NCBI RefSeq assembly: GCF_004799515.1
Contig: NZ_SSMX01000030.1
Location: 1 to 64,000 of the forward strand
DNA from: Phenylobacterium sp.
GTDB taxonomy: Bacteria; Pseudomonadota; Alphaproteobacteria; Caulobacterales; Caulobacteraceae
Direction of reading: 5' to 3'
DNA: 64,000 bases
The number at the start of each line of letters is the position of its first letter. Position 1 is the stretch's first letter. A program made the translations under genes and the position numbers. This document shows, piece by piece, positions 8,927-20,313 of the stretch. The notes beneath the pieces are model-generated. The model ran no database searches. It was not told where the DNA came from and saw only the letters and a program-made list of their open reading frames with translations.

Positions 8927-10237
8927 ATGCGGATCATCACCATCGCCGCCGTCGCAAGCGGCCTCGCGCTCGCCGCGTCCGGCGCGCTCGCCGCGCCGCA
9001 AAGCGACGCGGAGATCCAGGCCCGCGTGGCCCGGGTCCTGAAGGCCACGCCGCTGATCGACGGCCACAACGACTTCCCCTGGGAGGTGCGCGACCGCTTC
9101 GCCCAGAAGACCGGCGTCTTCGACATGAAGTCCGACCTCAGCCACCAGCCGCCCGTGCCCGGCGGCGAGGGCACAGGCGGGCTGATGACCGACATCCCGC
9201 GCCTGCACGCCGGCGGGGTCGGCGGCCAGTTCTGGTCGGTCTACATCCCGGTCGCCATCACCGGCCCGGCGGCGGTGCAGACCACCATCGAGCAGATCGA
9301 CATCGTCAAGCGCCTGGCGGCCCGCTACCCGGCCGATCTCGGCATGGCCTACACCGCCGACGACATCGTGCGCCTGCACAAGGAGGGCCGCATCGCCTCG
9401 CTGATCGGCGTCGAGGGCGGCCACCAGATCGATGATTCCATGGCGGTGCTGCGCGCCTATTACGCCCTGGGCGCGCGCTACATGACGCTCGCCCACTTCA
9501 CCGACAATCATTTCGCCGACAGCGCCACCGACGATCCGCTGCACCACGGGCTTTCGCCCTACGGCAAGGCGGTGGTGGGCGAGATGAACCGCCTGGGGAT
9601 GCTGGTCGATCTCAGCCACGTTTCGGCCGAGACCATGCGCGATGCGCTGGCGGTCAGCCAGGCGCCGGTGATCTTCTCGCACTCCGGCGCCCGCGCGATC
9701 AGCGACCATCCGCGCAACGTGCCCGACGACGTCCTGGCCCTGGTGGCCAAGAACCACGGGGTGGTGATGGCCAACTTCGCCACCGGCTATGTCTCCGACG
9801 CGCGGCGGCGCTGGAACGCCGATCAGGCGGCGGAGACCGCGCGGGAGGCCAGCCTCTTCACCGGCCAGCCCGACCGGCGCAAGGCGGCCATGGCGGAGTG
9901 GGCGGCGGCGCATCCCAAGCCGCGCGTGACCCTGGCCCAGGTCGCCGACCACATCGAGCAGATCCGCAAGGCCTGCGGGATCGATTGCGTGGGGCTGGGC
10001 TCGGACTTCGACGGCATCCCCGACACGCCGGAGGGCCTGGAGGGCGTCGACAAGTACCCCGCCCTGTTGGCCGAACTCGCCCGCCGGGGCTGGTCGGACG
10101 AGGACCTCGGCAAGCTCGCCGGCGGCAACCTGCTGCGGGTGCTGCGCGACACCGAGTCGACGGCCAGGCGCCTGCAGGCGAGCGAGCAGCCGTCCGAGGC
10201 GACGATCGCGGAACTGGACGGACCGGCGAAGCCCTAG
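8927..10237 (+). CDS. Secreted membrane dipeptidase (peptidase M19)
   Basis: 436 residues from the ATG at 8927, preceded by an AGGGGG ribosome-binding site and followed by a Sec signal peptide ([20 protein letters not shown]). M19 zinc ligands and signatures are in order: [41 protein letters not shown] and [16 protein letters not shown]. Renal-dipeptidase-type enzymes cleave a wide range of dipeptides, including D-amino-acid forms. The gene follows the siroheme-synthase-like gene by 22 bp. Its stop overlaps by 4 bp that of the convergent MFS transporter, which may carry its products or related small metabolites. Confidence 0.88.
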   Translation: MRIITIAAVASGLALAASGALAAPQSDAEIQARVARVLKATPLIDGHNDFPWEVRDRFAQKTGVFDMKSDLSHQPPVPGGEGTGGLMTDIPRLHAGGVGGQFWSVYIPVAITGPAAVQTTIEQIDIVKRLAARYPADLGMAYTADDIVRLHKEGRIASLIGVEGGHQIDDSMAVLRAYYALGARYMTLAHFTDNHFADSATDDPLHHGLSPYGKAVVGEMNRLGMLVDLSHVSAETMRDALAVSQAPVIFSHSGARAISDHPRNVPDDVLALVAKNHGVVMANFATGYVSDARRRWNADQAAETAREASLFTGQPDRRKAAMAEWAAAHPKPRVTLAQVADHIEQIRKACGIDCVGLGSDFDGIPDTPEGLEGVDKYPALLAELARRGWSDEDLGKLAGGNLLRVLRDTESTARRLQASEQPSEATIAELDGPAKP

Positions 10238-11910
10238 CGGTCCAGTGGGCGGCCCAGGGTCTCGGGGACCAGGAACAGGCAGGTCACCACCGAGGCCAGG
10301 GTGAAGGCGAAGGGGTACCAGAGGCCGGAATAGATGTTGCCCACCGAGGCGACGATGGCGAAGGCGGTGAAGGGCACGAAGCCGCCGACCCAGCCGGTGC
10401 CGATGTGGTAGGGCAAGGACAGCGCCGTATAGCGGATCCGCGTCGGGAACAGCTCCACCAGGAAGGCGGCGATCGGCCCGAAGAGGGCGGTGGACGCGAT
10501 GGTGAAGACCAGCATCACCGCGAACGCCAGGGGCAGGTTCATGCGCTTGGGATCGGCCTTGGCGGGATAGCCGGAGCGGGCGAGGCCGTCCTTGATCTTC
10601 TCCTCGACGCTGGCCTTGATGGCCTTGGCCACGTCCTTGGGCAGGCCGCGCGCGTCGAGGGACGGGACGGTCGCCATGCCGACCCGCACGAGGGCCGGCG
10701 CGCCGGGCGCCGCCGCCTCGTTGACGTAGGAGACGCCGGCGTTGGCCAGCACGCTCTTGGCGATGTCGCAGGACGAGGTGAAGGACGCCTTGCCGACAGG
10801 GTCGAACTGCAGGGAGCAGTCGGCGGGATCGGCGATCACCGTGACCGGAGTCTTCGCTTGCGCCTCGGACAGGGCCGGGTTCAGCGCGTCGGCCAGGACG
10901 TGGAAGCCCGGGAAATAGGCCACCAGCATCAGGGTCATGCCGCTCAGCATCACCGCCTTGCGGCCCCACTTGTCGGAGAGCCAGCCGAACAGGACGTAGA
11001 GCGGCGCGCTGACCGCCACCACGACCATCATCAGGCCGTTGATGGTCGCCGGATCGACCTTCAGGAACTTCTCCATGAAGGTCTGGGCGTAGAAGAAGGT
11101 GGTGTACCAGACGGCCCCTTGGGCGAACATCACGGCCACCAGGGCCAGCAGCACCAGCTTCAGGTTCGGCCACTTGCCGAAGGCGTCGAGGAAGGGCGTC
11201 TTGGAGATCGAGCCTTCCTCCTTCACCGCCATGAAGGTCGGGCTCTCTTCCAGCCGCATGCGCATGAAGATCGAGACCGCCAGCAGGCCGGCGGAAAACA
11301 GGAAGGGGATGCGCCAACCCCAGGCGTCGAAGGCGGCGGGTCCGACGGCCTTGCCGAGCAGGGTGCGGGTGGTGAGGATCACCAGCAGCGCCGCGAAGAG
11401 GCCGATGGCCGCCGAGGTCTGCACCCAGCTGGTCGAACGCCCGCGGGCGTTCGACGGCGCGTGCTCGGCCACATAGATCGCCGCCCCACCGTACTCGCCG
11501 CCGAGGGCAAAGCCCTGGACGATGCGCATCAGCAGCAGGAGGATCGGCGCGGCGACCCCCGCCGTGGCGAAGCTGGGTAAGAGCCCGATGGCCACGGTCG
11601 AGCCGCCCATCAGGGTCACGGTGATCAGGAAGGCGCCCTTGCGGCCCACCCGGTCGCCGATGCGCCCGAACACCAGCGCCCCCAGCGGCCGGAAGGCGAA
11701 GCCCACGCCGAACAGGGCGAGGGCGGCGATGTAGCCGGCGGTCTCGTTCAGGCCCGAGAAGAAGGTCTTGGAGACCACCTGGGTCAGGCTGCCGAAGACG
11801 AAGAAGTCGTACCACTCGAAGGTGGCGCCGGTGGCCGAGGCGGCCACCACCGTGCGCAGGCTGGCCTTCTCCGCCGCCGTCGGCATGGCGTTCGCGGCGA
11901 TCTCCGCCAT
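10234..11910 (-). CDS. MFS transporter, metabolite:H+ symporter (MHS/ProP-like) with large inserted loop
   Basis: 558 residues. The N-terminus ATGATFEWYDFFVFG, the loop RPLGALVFGRIGDRVGRKGAF and RIVQGFALGGEYGGAAIYVAEHAP are diagnostic of the MHS family (ProP, KgtP, ShiA relatives), inner-membrane proton symporters of organic acids or osmolytes. MHS proteins are usually near 430-450 residues. Here about 115 extra hydrophilic residues, with two cysteines (DCSLQF, SSCDIAK), lie between two membrane helices around residues 330-440. The segment may be periplasmic. Substrate is unknown. Twelve hydrophobic helices otherwise fit the family. Confidence 0.8.
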   Translation of the reverse strand: MAEIAANAMPTAAEKASLRTVVAASATGATFEWYDFFVFGSLTQVVSKTFFSGLNETAGYIAALALFGVGFAFRPLGALVFGRIGDRVGRKGAFLITVTLMGGSTVAIGLLPSFATAGVAAPILLLLMRIVQGFALGGEYGGAAIYVAEHAPSNARGRSTSWVQTSAAIGLFAALLVILTTRTLLGKAVGPAAFDAWGWRIPFLFSAGLLAVSIFMRMRLEESPTFMAVKEEGSISKTPFLDAFGKWPNLKLVLLALVAVMFAQGAVWYTTFFYAQTFMEKFLKVDPATINGLMMVVVAVSAPLYVLFGWLSDKWGRKAVMLSGMTLMLVAYFPGFHVLADALNPALSEAQAKTPVTVIADPADCSLQFDPVGKASFTSSCDIAKSVLANAGVSYVNEAAAPGAPALVRVGMATVPSLDARGLPKDVAKAIKASVEEKIKDGLARSGYPAKADPKRMNLPLAFAVMLVFTIASTALFGPIAAFLVELFPTRIRYTALSLPYHIGTGWVGGFVPFTAFAIVASVGNIYSGLWYPFAFTLASVVTCLFLVPETLGRPLDR

Positions 11911-11948
11911 CGTCTCGATATCCTTCCCCTCAGGTCTCGGCCGTCAGC

Positions 11949-12872
11949 CTAGCAGGTCTTGTGCTTGGGATTGCCTGCGACAGGGGGCAGCGCGTGGATG
12001 TAGGCGGCGATGGCCGCCACGTCGGCGTCGGGCAGCTTGCCGGTGGAGGCGATGACGTCCTTCATGCCTTCGGGCTCGTTGAAGCACTTGTCGGTGCCCG
12101 ACTTCAGGAAGTCGGTCAGGTCCTGCTCGCTCCAATCGCCGAGGCCATCCTTGTGCGGGGTGATGTTGCTGGCGAAGCGGCCGCCGGCCTCCAGGTTGGG
12201 GGCGCCGGCGTAGAGCTGGGCGGTCTCCAGGCCGCCGAGCGCGTTGCGCGGGGTGTGGCACTCGGCGCAGTGGGCCGGGCCCTCGGCCAGGTATTCGCCG
12301 CGGTTCCAGGCGGCCGACTTGGCCGGATCGGGCTTGAACTCATGCGGGTGGAAATAGAGCAGCTTCCAGCCGCCGACGGCCAGGCGCTGGTTGAACGGGA
12401 ACTTCAGCTCATGCGGCGCGGTCGGCTTGGCGATGGCCGGCAGGGTCTGCAGATAGGCGAAGAGGTCGCGGACGTCCGACGTCTTCATCAGGCTGTAGGA
12501 CGGGTACGGGAAGGCCGGATAGAGGTGCTCGCCGTGGCGGCCCGTCCCGCGCTTCATGGCGTTGACGAACTGCGCCTCCGTCCAGCCGCCGAGGCCGTAG
12601 GTCTTGTCCGGCGAGATGTTGGGCGTGACGAAGGTCCCGAATGGCGACTTCAGCTTCAGCCCGCCGGCCAGCTGGGTGCGGTCGTCCTGGCCGGGCGTCA
12701 TGTGGCAGGCCGAGCAGTTGCCGGCGATGAACATCACCTGCCCATTGGCCACGTCGGGATGGTAGCCGGCGGCGACCTCGGAGGCCGGCAGGGTCTTCGG
12801 CGCGGTGATGACGAGGCCCGCGGCCACGCCGACCGCGACCAGGACGATCAGGATGATCAGAACGCGCCGCAT
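11949..12872 (-). CDS. Membrane-anchored diheme cytochrome c
   Basis: 307 residues with an N-terminal membrane anchor (about 4-26) and two cytochrome c domains. Heme motifs are CSACH (about residue 57) and CAECH (about 196), each with a downstream Met-containing loop. The order and length resemble the cytochrome subunits of alcohol/aldehyde or gluconate-type dehydrogenases (which have three hemes) but a third CxxCH is absent. No dehydrogenase subunit is adjacent, so the electron donor is unknown. It is the first of three c-type cytochrome genes on this strand. Confidence 0.8.
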   Translation of the reverse strand: MRRVLIILIVLVAVGVAAGLVITAPKTLPASEVAAGYHPDVANGQVMFIAGNCSACHMTPGQDDRTQLAGGLKLKSPFGTFVTPNISPDKTYGLGGWTEAQFVNAMKRGTGRHGEHLYPAFPYPSYSLMKTSDVRDLFAYLQTLPAIAKPTAPHELKFPFNQRLAVGGWKLLYFHPHEFKPDPAKSAAWNRGEYLAEGPAHCAECHTPRNALGGLETAQLYAGAPNLEAGGRFASNITPHKDGLGDWSEQDLTDFLKSGTDKCFNEPEGMKDVIASTGKLPDADVAAIAAYIHALPPVAGNPKHKTC

Positions 12873-12908
12873 GATTGGCCCCCTAAGGTCTCCGCCGCCG
12901 AGACGGGC

Positions 12909-13361
12909 TCAGGACTTCTTCTTGCGGTAGAGGTCGTGGCAGGACTTGCAGGTCGCGCCCACTGCCGCATAGGCCGGCTTGAAGGCGTCGGCCGTGGTCG
13001 CCTTGCCGGCGGTCGAGGCCAGGGTGGCCATCTCTGTCAGGCGCTTGTCGAAGTCGGCCTTGTTGTCCCAGATCTTCGGGTCGGCGGCGGTCTTCGGGTC
13101 CTTGTCGCTGCCGGCCGGATAGAGGCCGTGCAGCTTCTTGGCGTCGGCGGCGACGCCGTCCATCAGGGTCTTGGCCTTGGCCGCGTCGAAGGTGGCGGGC
13201 GAGTTGATGCCGGCGCCTTCCTTCATGGCCTGGCCGACGGCCTTCATGGTCGCCTGGCGGTCTTCCACCGGGTTGCCGGCCGAGACGGCGGCGAAGGCGA
13301 CGCTGAGCGCCAGGCAGGCGCCGCCGGCTGCGGCCCAAAGAACAGTCGAAGAACGCTTCAT
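12909..13361 (-). CDS. Cytochrome c' / c-556 family protein
   Basis: 150 residues with a signal peptide (LWAAAGGACLALSVAFAAVSA) and a four-helix-bundle pattern. The single heme motif CKSCHDLYRKKK lies at the extreme C-terminus, the diagnostic position for cytochrome c'/c556. These periplasmic proteins bind NO or carry electrons. It lies 36 bp upstream of the diheme cytochrome gene on the same strand and is probably co-transcribed with it. Confidence 0.85.
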   Translation of the reverse strand: MKRSSTVLWAAAGGACLALSVAFAAVSAGNPVEDRQATMKAVGQAMKEGAGINSPATFDAAKAKTLMDGVAADAKKLHGLYPAGSDKDPKTAADPKIWDNKADFDKRLTEMATLASTAGKATTADAFKPAYAAVGATCKSCHDLYRKKKS

Positions 13362-13482
13362 CCCAAGGCTCCCAGCCGCATGAGGTTTATTCCGTTATGT
13401 CAGCGACCTACCGCGACCGGGCGAGCGCGACAAGGGCCAAGGCCAGGCTCGCGGAAGCGTACCCGGTTTTCGAAAGCGCGCC

Positions 13483-13863
13483 TCAGGGCTTGAGGGTCAT
13501 CAGGTAGTCGGCGATCTGCTTGGCGGTCGCCGGGTCGCCGCCCGAATAGTCCATCTTGTTGCCGGGGATGGTCTTGTTGGGATCGGTGATGAAGGCGGTC
13601 AGGGTGTCGGCGCTCCAGACGATGGTCGAGCCCTTCATGGCGTCCGAATAGTCGAAGCCCTCTGAGCTGCCGGCCTTGCGGCCGCCGACGCCGAACAGGT
13701 TCGGGCCCACCGAGGGGCCGGCGCCGGCGGTGCTCTCGTGGCAGGACTGGCAGACCGCGAACAGCGGCGGCGGCGCGGCCGCCGGCGCTTGGGCGAGGGC
13801 GGCGGTCGCGGTCAGGGCGGCGGCGAGCAGGCTGGCGGCGGCGGCGATGGAACGGGTCGGCAT
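13483..13863 (-). CDS. Class I cytochrome c (c2-like), periplasmic
   Basis: 126 residues: signal peptide (ATAALAQA), heme motif CQSCHESTAGAGPSVGPNLFGVGGR, and the C-terminal Met ligand in NKMDYSGG, followed by a final helix IADYLMTLKP. This is the mitochondrial-type c/c2 fold, a soluble electron carrier between bc1 and oxidases. It is separated by 121 bp from the cytochrome c' gene, so it may have its own promoter. Confidence 0.85.
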   Translation of the reverse strand: MPTRSIAAAASLLAAALTATAALAQAPAAAPPPLFAVCQSCHESTAGAGPSVGPNLFGVGGRKAGSSEGFDYSDAMKGSTIVWSADTLTAFITDPNKTIPGNKMDYSGGDPATAKQIADYLMTLKP

Positions 13864-13938
13864 GGAAGCTCCTGCGGCAAAGCGGAGCGCAGCAGTAGCA
13901 TCGCTTCCCGAGCCGTTGGAAGGCGGCTCGAACAGGTC

Positions 13939-16323
<2,385 letters not shown>

Positions 16324-16398
16324 GGGAGCATAGTGTCCATCCGTAAACGTAAGGTTCGCCGGCCGGGGCGGCCGGGTGTCGCAGCCTAAGTGTCTGTC

Positions 16399-17589
16399 CT
16401 AGAAGGCATTTTCTCCGGTGATGGCGCGCCCGAGGATGAGCGCGTGGACGTCATGGGCGCCTTCGTAGGTGTTCACGGTCTCCAGGTTCGCAGCGTGGCG
16501 CATCACATGGTACTCGCCGGAAATGCCGTTGCCGCCGTGGATGTCGCGGGCCTCGCGGGCGATGGCCAGCGCCTTGCCGCAATTGTTGCGCTTCATCATC
16601 GAGATGGCTTCCGGCACCCAGGCGCCCTCGTCGATCAGGCGGCCCAGCGCGAGCGCGCCCTCGAAGCCCAGCGCGATCTCGGTCTGCATGTCGGCCAGCT
16701 TCTTCTGCACCAGCTGGCGCGCGGCCAGGGGCTTGCCGAACACCTTGCGGGTCAGGGTGTATTCGCGGCAGGCGTGCAGGCAGAACTCGGCGGCGCCCAT
16801 GGCGCCCCAGGCGATGCCGTAGCGGGCCTTGTTCAGGCAGGAGAACGGCCCGCGCAGTCCACTGACGTTCGGCAGCATCATGTCGTCCGGCACGAAGACG
16901 TCGGCGAGCGCGATCTCGCCGGTCACCGAGGCGCGCAGGGAGAGCTTGTTCATGATCTTCGGCGTGGCGAAGCCCTCGGAGCCGCGGTCCACCAGGAAGC
17001 CGCGGATTACCCCGTCCAGCTTGGCCCAGACCAGGGCCACGTCGCTGACCGGCGAGTTGGTGATCCACATCTTGGAGCCGTTCAGCACATAGCCGCCGTC
17101 GACCTTCTTGGCGACCGTGCGCATCGAGGCCGGGTCGGAGCCGCCGTCGGCCTCGGTCAGGCCGAAACAGCCAATGATCTCGCCCTTGGCCATGCCGGGC
17201 AGGTACTTCATCCGCTGCTCTTCCGAGCCGAAGGCGTAGATCGGGTACATCACCAGCGAGGACTGCACGCTCATCGCCGAGCGGTAGCCGCTGTCGACCG
17301 CCTCGATCTCGCGGGCGATCAGGCCGTAGGCCACGTGGTTGGTCTCCGCGCAGCCGTACTTCTCCGGCAGCGTCGGGCCGAGGAAGCCCAGCTCGCCCAT
17401 CTCGGTCATGATCTCGCGGTCGAACCGCTCCTCGGCGAAGGCCGAGACCACCCGGGGCAGGAGCTTGTCGCGGGCGTAGGCGCGCGCGGCCTCCCAGATC
17501 ATCCGCTCCTCCTCCGACAGGCGCGAGGCGAGGTCGAGCGGGTCTTCCCAACGGAAGGTCTTCTGGCCGGCGGCCGTATCGAGCGGCAT
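16399..17589 (-). CDS. gcdH: Glutaryl-CoA dehydrogenase
   Basis: GcdH oxidatively decarboxylates glutaryl-CoA to crotonyl-CoA in lysine/tryptophan degradation. 396 residues from the ATG at 17589 ([12 protein letters not shown]); the frame extends upstream but antisense to the hydroxylase gene. FAD/acyl-CoA dehydrogenase motifs [14 protein letters not shown] and [11 protein letters not shown] are present. The catalytic Glu lies in [20 protein letters not shown] at the C-terminus, the pattern that separates GcdH from other acyl-CoA dehydrogenases. A CaiB/BaiF CoA-transferase, which often partners GcdH in other genomes, lies about 16 kb away. Confidence 0.9.
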   Translation of the reverse strand: MPLDTAAGQKTFRWEDPLDLASRLSEEERMIWEAARAYARDKLLPRVVSAFAEERFDREIMTEMGELGFLGPTLPEKYGCAETNHVAYGLIAREIEAVDSGYRSAMSVQSSLVMYPIYAFGSEEQRMKYLPGMAKGEIIGCFGLTEADGGSDPASMRTVAKKVDGGYVLNGSKMWITNSPVSDVALVWAKLDGVIRGFLVDRGSEGFATPKIMNKLSLRASVTGEIALADVFVPDDMMLPNVSGLRGPFSCLNKARYGIAWGAMGAAEFCLHACREYTLTRKVFGKPLAARQLVQKKLADMQTEIALGFEGALALGRLIDEGAWVPEAISMMKRNNCGKALAIAREARDIHGGNGISGEYHVMRHAANLETVNTYEGAHDVHALILGRAITGENAF

Positions 17590-17705
17590 GGAAATGTCTC
17601 CGAACTTGAATCCGCGCCTTATGGCGGCAAATCGGGGTCCTGAGTAGACGCCTTTGCGTGTCTCGAAGACGGCGTGGGGTCGCGGATCGCGGCAAATCTT
17701 GCATC

Positions 17706-17720
17706 TGCAAATCATTCGCA
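17706..17720. promoter_or_regulatory. Fur-like operator
   Basis: TGCAAATCATTCGCA is an imperfect inverted repeat (arms TGCAAAT and ATTCGCA, six of seven positions paired) 14 bp upstream of the hydroxylase ATG. It resembles the TGC-A/T-rich-GCA type of iron-regulator box of Alphaproteobacteria. PiuC-type hydroxylases are often iron-repressed, which fits. The call is by motif only. Confidence 0.45.
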
Positions 17721-17733
17721 CTACAGCGCCGCC

Positions 17734-18411
17734 ATGCTCCTGCACCTGGAACAGGTCCTGTCGACCGAGGCGGTGGCGCAGTGCCGCCGGGTGCTCGAGG
17801 GCGAGGCCTGGGTGGACGGCCGGATCACCGCCGGCGCGCAGTCGGCGTTGGCGAAGCACAATCTGCAGGTCCCGCAGGACGCGCCGGCGGCGCGCGAGCT
17901 GGGCGAGCTGATCCTGACGGCCCTGGGGCGGCATCCGCAATTCGTCTCGGCGGCCCTGCCGCTCAAGGTCTATCCGCCGCTGTTCAACCGCTATGACGTG
18001 GGCATGGGCTTCGGCGCCCACGTGGACAACGCCATCCGCTTCGCCGGCGCCCAGCCCTACCGCACCGACGTCTCCGCGACCCTCTTCCTCAGCGACCCGG
18101 ACGACTACGACGGTGGCGAGCTGGTGGTGGAGGACGCCTATGGCGAGCATGCGGTGAAGCTGCCGGCCGGCGACATGATCATCTATCCCGCCACCAGCCT
18201 GCACCGGGTTGAGGCGGTGACCCGCGGCTCGCGCTGGGCGGCCTTCTTCTGGGTCCAGTCGATGGTCCGCGCCGACGCCCAGCGCAGCCTGCTCTACGAC
18301 CTGGACGGGGCGATCCAGGCGACGGCGGCGAAGCTTGGCCAGTCTGACCCGGCGGCGATCAGCCTGACCGGCGCCTACAACAACCTGCTCAGGATGTGGT
18401 CCGAGGTCTGA
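17734..18411 (+). CDS. PKHD-type Fe(II)/2-oxoglutarate hydroxylase (PiuC/YbiX family)
   Basis: 225 residues from the ATG at 17734 ([10 protein letters not shown]). The double-stranded beta-helix iron site is HxD in [10 protein letters not shown] and a distal His in [14 protein letters not shown], with the 2OG-binding Arg nearby ([12 protein letters not shown]). The family members (PiuC, YbiX) usually accompany siderophore receptors and are iron-regulated; their substrate is unclear. Here no receptor is adjacent, but a Fur-like site lies just upstream. It diverges from gcdH. Confidence 0.85.
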   Translation: MLLHLEQVLSTEAVAQCRRVLEGEAWVDGRITAGAQSALAKHNLQVPQDAPAARELGELILTALGRHPQFVSAALPLKVYPPLFNRYDVGMGFGAHVDNAIRFAGAQPYRTDVSATLFLSDPDDYDGGELVVEDAYGEHAVKLPAGDMIIYPATSLHRVEAVTRGSRWAAFFWVQSMVRADAQRSLLYDLDGAIQATAAKLGQSDPAAISLTGAYNNLLRMWSEV

Positions 18412-18519
18412 TCAAGCCGCGCCGGCCGCGGTTTACGCCGTCCAGAAAAGCTCAGGAACTCAGCAACCAAGCGCGTCCGACGGTGTTCCTCATGCGTAGA
18501 CTCCAAAGGGAGCTCCAGC

Positions 18520-18765
18520 ATGACCGTCGCCGCCTTCCGCCCTACCGTCCCGACCGGCTCGCTGCTGGCGATCCTGCGCCCGTTGCTGCTCTTGGGGACG
18601 CTGGCCTTCTTCGCGGGCTTCGGCGGCTATCTGATCTTCGGCCCGGCCGATGTCATGGGCCGCCAGGCCACGCAGTCGCAACCGGCTCCTGTCGCGGTCT
18701 CGGCCACGCCGGCGGTCGCCGCCGCGCCGTCCTCGGACGCGTGGAACCTGCCCAAGCAGATCTAG
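18520..18765 (+). CDS. Small single-pass membrane protein, unknown
   Basis: 81 residues from an ATG behind a good ribosome-binding site (AGGGAGCTCCAGC-ATG). One hydrophobic helix covers about residues 20-43 (LLLLGTLAFFAGFGGYLIFG), followed by an Ala/Pro-rich tail that ends NLPKQI. No family recognised. GGGCGGGCTTTTTTAT right after the stop has a U-tract, but only a weak GC stem precedes it. Confidence 0.55.
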   Translation: MTVAAFRPTVPTGSLLAILRPLLLLGTLAFFAGFGGYLIFGPADVMGRQATQSQPAPVAVSATPAVAAAPSSDAWNLPKQI

Positions 18766-18783
18766 GGCGGGCTTTTTTATTTC

Positions 18784-18830
18784 GAGCACGATTCAGCGGT
18801 CACGCCGTTTCGGCTGACCCCATCGTGCTC
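18784..18830. repeat. Intergenic inverted repeat (REP/RIME-like stem-loop)
   Basis: Outer arms GAGCACGAT and ATCGTGCTC pair perfectly over 9 bp, and inner arms TCAGC/GCTGA add a second stem around a TTTCG-containing loop. The 47-bp unit ends exactly at the cysQ stop. Similar GAGCA-type palindromes are dispersed repeats in many Alphaproteobacteria. Only one copy is seen in this window. It could act as a terminator between the convergent genes. Confidence 0.55.
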
Positions 18831-19588
18831 TAGCCGCCGCGCGCCACGAACCAGCCGTTCCGGAAGCCGTCCTGCGCCTTGCCGTAGACGAAGGGCTCGC
18901 CCTCCGGCGTCGTCACCCGTCCGCCCGCCGCCTCCAGCACCGCATGGCCCGCGGCCGTGTCCCATTCCATGGTCGGCCCGTGGCGCGGGTAGATGTCGCT
19001 CATTCCCTCGGCGATGCGGCAGAACTTTATGGAGCTGTCCATCGGCTCGCGCAGGTCGAAGCCGTACTCGGTGGCCAGCTTGTCGGCGGTCTCCGGCTTC
19101 ATGGTGTGGCTGATCAGCGCGATGGCCGCGCCCTTCGGCCAGGGCCGCGCGCGCACCGGATGGGCCGCGCCCCCGGCCATGCGCTTTATCGCCTGACCGC
19201 CTTGCGTGAACCAGACCTCGCCGGAGGGCGGCGAGGCCACCGCGCCCGCCACCGGCCGGCCGTTCTCGATCAGGCCGATGTTGACCGTGAAGTGCGGGTC
19301 GCCGCGCACGAAGGCCTTTGTGCCGTCCAGCGGGTCGACCAGGAAGAAGCGCGGGCCGATGGCCTCGGGTGTTCCGAACTCGCTAGCGTCCTCCTCCGAG
19401 ATCACCGGCACGTCGGGGAAGCGTTTGGCGAGCGCCTTCAGGATCAGCGCCTCGCCCTGCCGGTCGGCCTCGGTCACCGGGCTCTCGTCGGCCTTCCGGG
19501 CCACGGCCAGCCCGGTGCGCCAGAGCGGCAGGATCAGGCGCGCGGCCGCCTCGCAGATGTCGGCCAGCTCGGCCCCGATGTCGTTCAT
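18830..19588 (-). CDS. cysQ: 3'(2'),5'-bisphosphate nucleotidase CysQ
   Basis: Inositol-monophosphatase-superfamily enzyme, 252 residues, that removes PAP formed in sulfate assimilation. The metal-site motifs are all visible: VTEADRQGE, VISEEDAS, FFLVDPLDGTKAF and the C-terminal GPTMEWDTAAGHAVLEAAGG. CysQ is favoured over inositol phosphatase by this last motif and by the KFCRIAEGMSDIYPR segment. It is convergent with the small membrane protein gene and divergent from chpT. Confidence 0.85.
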   Translation of the reverse strand: MNDIGAELADICEAAARLILPLWRTGLAVARKADESPVTEADRQGEALILKALAKRFPDVPVISEEDASEFGTPEAIGPRFFLVDPLDGTKAFVRGDPHFTVNIGLIENGRPVAGAVASPPSGEVWFTQGGQAIKRMAGGAAHPVRARPWPKGAAIALISHTMKPETADKLATEYGFDLREPMDSSIKFCRIAEGMSDIYPRHGPTMEWDTAAGHAVLEAAGGRVTTPEGEPFVYGKAQDGFRNGWFVARGG

Positions 19589-19650
19589 GTGGGTCTCTTA
19601 GGGTCGGCGCGCGGTTTTCCAAAGGTTCAAATCAAGCCAAGGTCCCCGCC

Positions 19651-20304
19651 ATGACGGAAGACGCCGCAACCATCCCGATCCGCCCCGCCGAACTCGCCGC
19701 CTTTCTGGCGGCGCGCATGTGCCACGACTTCATCAGCCCGGCGAGCGCCATCGTCTCGGGCCTGGACCTGCTGGAGGATCCCACCGCCCAGGACATGCGC
19801 GAGGACGCCATGGGCCTGATCGCCGCCTCGGCGCGGAAGCTGGCGGACCTGCTGGCCTTCAGCCGGGTGGCCTTTGGCGCGTCGGCCTCGGCGGAGACCT
19901 TCGATGCGCGGGAGCTGGAGAAACTGGCCCGCGGCGTGTTCGGCCACATGCGCGCCGAGCTCGACTGGCAGGTCGAGCCGGCCGGGGTGAACAAGCCGGC
20001 GGCGCGCACCCTCCTGAACCTCGCCCAGATGGCCGGGGCGGCGCTGCCCACCGGCGGCTCGGCCAGGGTGCGCGCGGTGGAGGAAGCCGCCTCGATCGCC
20101 ATCGCCGTGGAGGCGACCGGCCCGCGCGCCCGGCTGCGGCCCGAGGTGCTGGCCGGCCTGCGCGGCGAGGGGCCGGGCGAGGGCCTGCACGGCCACTGGG
20201 TGCAGGCGCGCTATGTGAACCTGTTCGTGGGCGACGCCGGTGGGCGGGTGTTCGCCGACGTGGCCGAGGAGAGGGTGACCCTGGCGGCGACAATCCCCGC
20301 CTGA
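19651..20304 (+). CDS. chpT: Histidine phosphotransferase ChpT
   Basis: ChpT relays phosphate from the kinase CckA to CtrA and CpdR, the core cell-cycle circuit of Caulobacterales. 217 residues: the phosphorylated His is H25 in ARMCHDFISPASAIVSGLDL, inside the helical-hairpin dimerisation domain. The C-terminal half (GPRARLRPEVLAGLRGE...GHWVQARYVN) is the degenerate HATPase-like fold that cannot bind ATP. The first 90 residues are nearly as I recall them for Caulobacter crescentus ChpT. This gene is a strong taxonomic marker. It lies a few genes before the PhyK-EcfG-NepR-PhyR locus, as in Caulobacter. Confidence 0.95.
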   Translation: MTEDAATIPIRPAELAAFLAARMCHDFISPASAIVSGLDLLEDPTAQDMREDAMGLIAASARKLADLLAFSRVAFGASASAETFDARELEKLARGVFGHMRAELDWQVEPAGVNKPAARTLLNLAQMAGAALPTGGSARVRAVEEAASIAIAVEATGPRARLRPEVLAGLRGEGPGEGLHGHWVQARYVNLFVGDAGGRVFADVAEERVTLAATIPA

Positions 20305-20313
20305 TCGGCCCGC

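Noticed and set aside
7924..9195. Upstream extension of the proA frame to 853 residues
   Set aside because: The extra part lies antisense to the siroheme-synthase-like and dipeptidase genes and has no ProA or other domain; ProA is normally about 420 residues.
17590..18204. Upstream extension of the gcdH frame
   Set aside because: Antisense to the PiuC-type hydroxylase; GcdH is complete from the ATG at 17589.
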